DNA of 64,000 nt from Simmondsia chinensis (taxonomy: Eukaryota; Streptophyta; Magnoliopsida; Caryophyllales; Simmondsiaceae), in assembly GCA_018398585.1 (NCBI GenBank), contig JAGTTD010000010.1, positions 29,118,638-29,182,637 of the forward strand, written 5' to 3'. Positions within the stretch are counted from its first letter, which is position 1; each line of letters starts with the position of its first letter. Below, piece by piece: positions 60,970-64,000 of this stretch. A program made the position numbers and the translations under genes. The notes beneath the pieces are model-generated. The model saw only the letters and a program-made list of their open reading frames with translations. It did no database searches and had not been told where the DNA came from.

Positions 60970-61397
60970 TCAAACTCTAGGAGGGGAATTGAGAGTAGAA
61001 GGAGGGCTAGGAAAAGGTAAAGGGTTAAAGGGGTTGAACAAAGGTGGTAGGTTAATGTTGCCAGTACGACCACCACACAAACCCATAAGAAAGGGGCGAA
61101 CGAGAGGGTTTAAAGGAAATCAAGTAGACCAACAATTGTCAGTAATGTTCTTGATTGCCTTACAACAGTTGGGCCCAATTACACCAAATTGAAACCTTCC
61201 AAGAGAGGAAAAGATCTCCTTCAGACATCCGGGCACGTTATTAATTGACAACCAACAACTCTGGATGTCTTTCTCTGACCAGACAGGTTGGAGGCTTGAT
61301 GAAGGCACATATAGCTGAGTTGAGCATGCTGAGATCAAGAGAGAGAACACATACGTAAAGATAGTACAAGGAGCATCAATAATGATGATTTTGCCAT
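60970..61397 (-). pseudogene. ECA1/prolamin-like pseudogene (duplicate of 54284-54715)
   Basis: The ATG at 61397 starts MAKSSLLMLLVLS as in the intact copy, but a small indel in the signal peptide shifts the frame. The core continues from about 61350 in the other frame (SEKDIQSCWLSINNVPGC, GPNCCKAIKNITDNCW). A TGA at 61122-61120 replaces the residue after CWST. The remainder (FPLNPLVRPFLMGLCGG to PPRV, stop 60972-60970) is still in frame. All six cysteines are recognisable. The shared 3' flank shows that a segment of ~0.8 kb was duplicated. Confidence 0.85.
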
Positions 61398-61491
61398 AAC
61401 AGACAAGGCTTAGATTTTTTTTTTTTTCTTTTCCCCAAGCTAATTTGATGTGCGATATTGTGAATTTTGAAGGAAAGTAAAGGGATTATAT

Positions 61492-63705
61492 TGTTAGGAA
61501 TAGTGTCCTGAGATCCAGATTTATTCTGGATATATTATTGTAATTAATAAATAAATTTGAAGCTCCAGTCGTTTCCTTGTTAAATTTGTGTATTTGAGCA
61601 TTTATATTGCATGTGATTTTCTTTTGGGAGGCATCCATGAGATGGGTGTAGTCCTCAGACTACAATTTACAAGTTTGTTCTAAGTGGTTTATGAGACTAA
61701 GCCACAAATAGACTTGGAGCAAATGATATGGATTGTTGTTTGAAAGACTCATAGTCGAAGACAAGTCTGGACCACTTGCATGTTAAGACTATAACGAGAC
61801 ACTTTAGATGGCTTGTCTTGGTCATGTGGATGGAGATCCAAAAGTGTTAAATTAGTGTGTTTGACATACTGAGTTGGACCATGTGGGTTACTTATATCTA
61901 GACTACTATCGGAGATGAATGATTCGCATTGTACTTTTTGAACGACGACTCTAAATCCTGAGAGTATTCTGGACTTATGCATGGAATGTTAGTTACTTTG
62001 GTGTACTATAAGTAAGGTCTAAAATGAATGACTGAAATCCCACGTACATTGGGTAGCGGCGTGAAGTGGGATAAGGATCAGGGTATTCAATAGGGAATCT
62101 ACAATCTTTTATGAGATACAGATGTCCCCTTAGTTGATTCGCAAATATTTGAATGGTTCGGAAACTTTGGCCAAAGTATTCCAAGTGTTTAACATTTGGA
62201 ATTTATACTATGAATATGTTCAAGTATAAATGAATTATTCAGTAAAGGGCGAGTTGGTAACTAATGGAGAAGCTGTGAGAAGGATAATGGTAGTAGTTAT
62301 GTTTATCGTTTGTCATGGACATCTAGTGGAGGAGTTGTTGTCATCAATACAGTATATTAGGGAAATATCGAATAAATAATTTAAGTCTGGAGTGCAGTGA
62401 GATTTATTTAGTGGAATTAAGTCTCATTAAATGGTAATTAAATTAATATCATGAGATGATTTAATTTAACCCATCTGAAGCTAGATTTAAATTGTCCTCT
62501 GGGTCCCTGCGCAAGCCTCTGTATTTTATTGCCATTAGAAAAATATTAAAGAATTCATGAGATGAATTATTTATCCATACGATGGGTAAATTAATTTTGC
62601 CAAGTATTATTCATGAGATGAATAAATATTAAAAATTATAAAATAAAATAATTTTTGAAAAATTAAAATTCATAAGATGAATTTTTACATGTGAGAAACA
62701 AAGCAAAAAAAAAAAAAATTCGCGTTAAAAACTGCACAGTGCGATCCGCGTGAACAGGATCCAGCCAACCAAACGCGCGACACGTGGCCACAGGGGCGAT
62801 CCGCGTGCCCGCGTATGCGCCAATCATGGCCCGCCACGTGTCACGCGTTTTGAATTTAAAATTAACGCGATTTTGAACAGTATGCAAAACGACGCGTTTT
62901 TGGTTGGTCTTTGAATTAAACGCTGCGTTTTGATGGCTACTGTGCAATCCTTTTTAGATTGTAATTATATTTTTTCACTCCGGAATATTTCTATAAATAG
63001 AGGAGCTTATTCCGATGTTTGGCATTGGAGTTCAAAATAATTCTTTAGGGTTTCTGAAATTGTTTCGGAGATTCAGTTTAATATTTTTCGGAGCCCACCC
63101 TCCGGGCAGTTCGAGGTTATTGCGTAGATGGTCTCGGTGTCTCGGTTTTGAAGAATATTATTGTCTTTCTAATTTTCTTTTTATTGGAGCAATTGCAGGT
63201 ATGTTTTTCTTTCCTTCTTCTTTTAGTTTCACTTTTCTATTTATTTACAGTATTCGTTATTATACATGTTTAAGTTTATGTATTGTTATGAATGTATTAG
63301 AGTAAAAGGCTTGTAAATATAAATTAAGAATTTAGATCTGATGATTTAAATTATGAATTTAAGTCAGTAGATTTAAAATTAGGAATTTTAAATCAACCAT
63401 AGGTTTAGAGTTATGAATTCTAAACCTGTTCCGCTGCGTAATCTTTATGGAGAATTTTTGAAATTCATCCCAACAACTAGTATTAGGGCAGAGGGCTTAT
63501 AGAGATAAATCTATTCCTGGGAAATTTTGCACGTGAGGTGTCACGAAGCATGACCCTCCGACCGGGGGCTTAGGTAGAGAGAAGAGTCTCCTACTCTAAG
63601 TGCTCTAATAGGTGCCTATTGTTGTGACCATAGTTGAGAACTGTGAACCCAATAGTCGGCATCAGAGTTTATTTTTCCAACAAAATTCATATGCTTTTCC
63701 CAACA
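61492..63705 (+). mobile_element. Solo-LTR-like insertion, 2214 bp
   Basis: Starts TGTTAGGAATAG and ends CCCAACA, flanked by the 5-bp duplication TATAT (61487-61491 and 63706-63710). No second copy of its start is present. There is one promoter-like TCTATAAATAGAGG at about 62990, followed by a leader. CACGTG G-boxes lie in opposite contexts at about 62780 and 62834. Sequence on both sides matches the uninterrupted 54.7-54.9-kb region, which proves the insertion. It lies about 95 bp upstream of the pseudogene ATG. A GGCATCAGAGTTT near 63659 resembles a primer binding site, so a little internal sequence may be included. Confidence 0.75.
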
Positions 63706-63710
63706 TATAT

Positions 63711-64000
63711 AGGCAAGAGTTAAATGGGGTTATAGAAGAATAGACATGAACTAATTAAGTTAGTTAATTCCTATTTTTGAAACACTTGTTATTAATTCAG
63801 AATTAGTATAACTCTAATTTATAAAGAGTTTGCACTTTCAAATAATATCAATGAACAATAAATAACAAGTACTGGTAACTTATGAGATGCATGTGTGTAT
63901 TTATGAGTTTTTAGCCCAGCAAAAGAATGAAAAAGAGGGTTTGAAATATGTGTGAAAAAAATAACCTAGTAACTTATAAGATTAAACAATCACTTTGATT
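63711..64000. other. Continuation of the duplicated ECA1 upstream segment
   Basis: 63711-63810 matches 54795-54895 (AGGCAAGAG / AGACAAGAG, CGAAACACTTGCTATTAAT / TGAAACACTTGTTATTAAT). Nothing further recognised to the window end. Confidence 0.6.

Noticed and set aside
1..64000. CRISPR arrays, bacterial operons, functional tRNA genes
   Set aside because: Repeats here are plant minisatellites and transposon motifs; no regular spacer array and no complete tRNA cloverleaf were seen by eye.

Overview
The window is nuclear DNA of a flowering plant, most likely a eudicot. It is AT-rich, has a spliced gene with GT-AG introns, and is dominated by plant transposon families (CACTA, copia, gypsy, L1, RTE-like LINE, Au-type SINEs, hAT, MULE-like). 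I cannot name the species. There is no bacterial or organellar content.

Layout. (1) 1-13.8 kb, minus strand: a many-exon leucine-rich-repeat protein gene of the plant family represented by Arabidopsis At1g15740. It starts at 11334 and runs off the left edge. Thirteen exons can be placed exactly; most are 72 nt, begin and end in phase 1, and encode one LRR each. A likely 5'UTR exon and promoter lie near 13.6-13.9 kb, and the putative 5'UTR intron holds nested SINEs and a MULE-like MITE. (2) 14-20 kb: no host gene; hairpin MITEs, tandem repeats, an L1 RNase H remnant and SINEs. (3) 20144-25156: a complete LTR retrotransposon with 500-bp LTRs and an ACATA target duplication, but no surviving ORF. 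(4) 25.7-33 kb: decayed L1, gypsy and copia pieces on top of one another. (5) 34935-48029: a 13.1-kb CACTA transposon with CCA target duplication, carrying both usual genes in broken form and its own later insertions. (6) 49-52.6 kb: a deleted copia copy and a probable RTE-like LINE end joined to an Au-type SINE body. (7) 54-64 kb: a secreted cysteine-rich ECA1/prolamin-like gene, a broken gypsy copy, and a second ECA1 copy that is a pseudogene with a 2.2-kb LTR-like insertion in its upstream region.

The strongest unusual signal is a SINE system. At least nine elements share an Au-like 3' body, but their 5' heads differ. Four of them carry a head that reads as 5S rRNA, including the internal promoter region. 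Target-site duplications define two of these 5S-headed copies cleanly (19 kb and 32.5 kb). A third sits inside another SINE with both duplications visible (12 kb). The fourth was split by the CACTA element exactly inside the 5S sequence (34.9/48.0 kb). A possible partner LINE end with the same 3' body is seen at 52 kb.

Only two loci look like working host genes: the LRR gene and the intact ECA1-like gene. Everything else is mobile DNA or unassigned AT-rich sequence.
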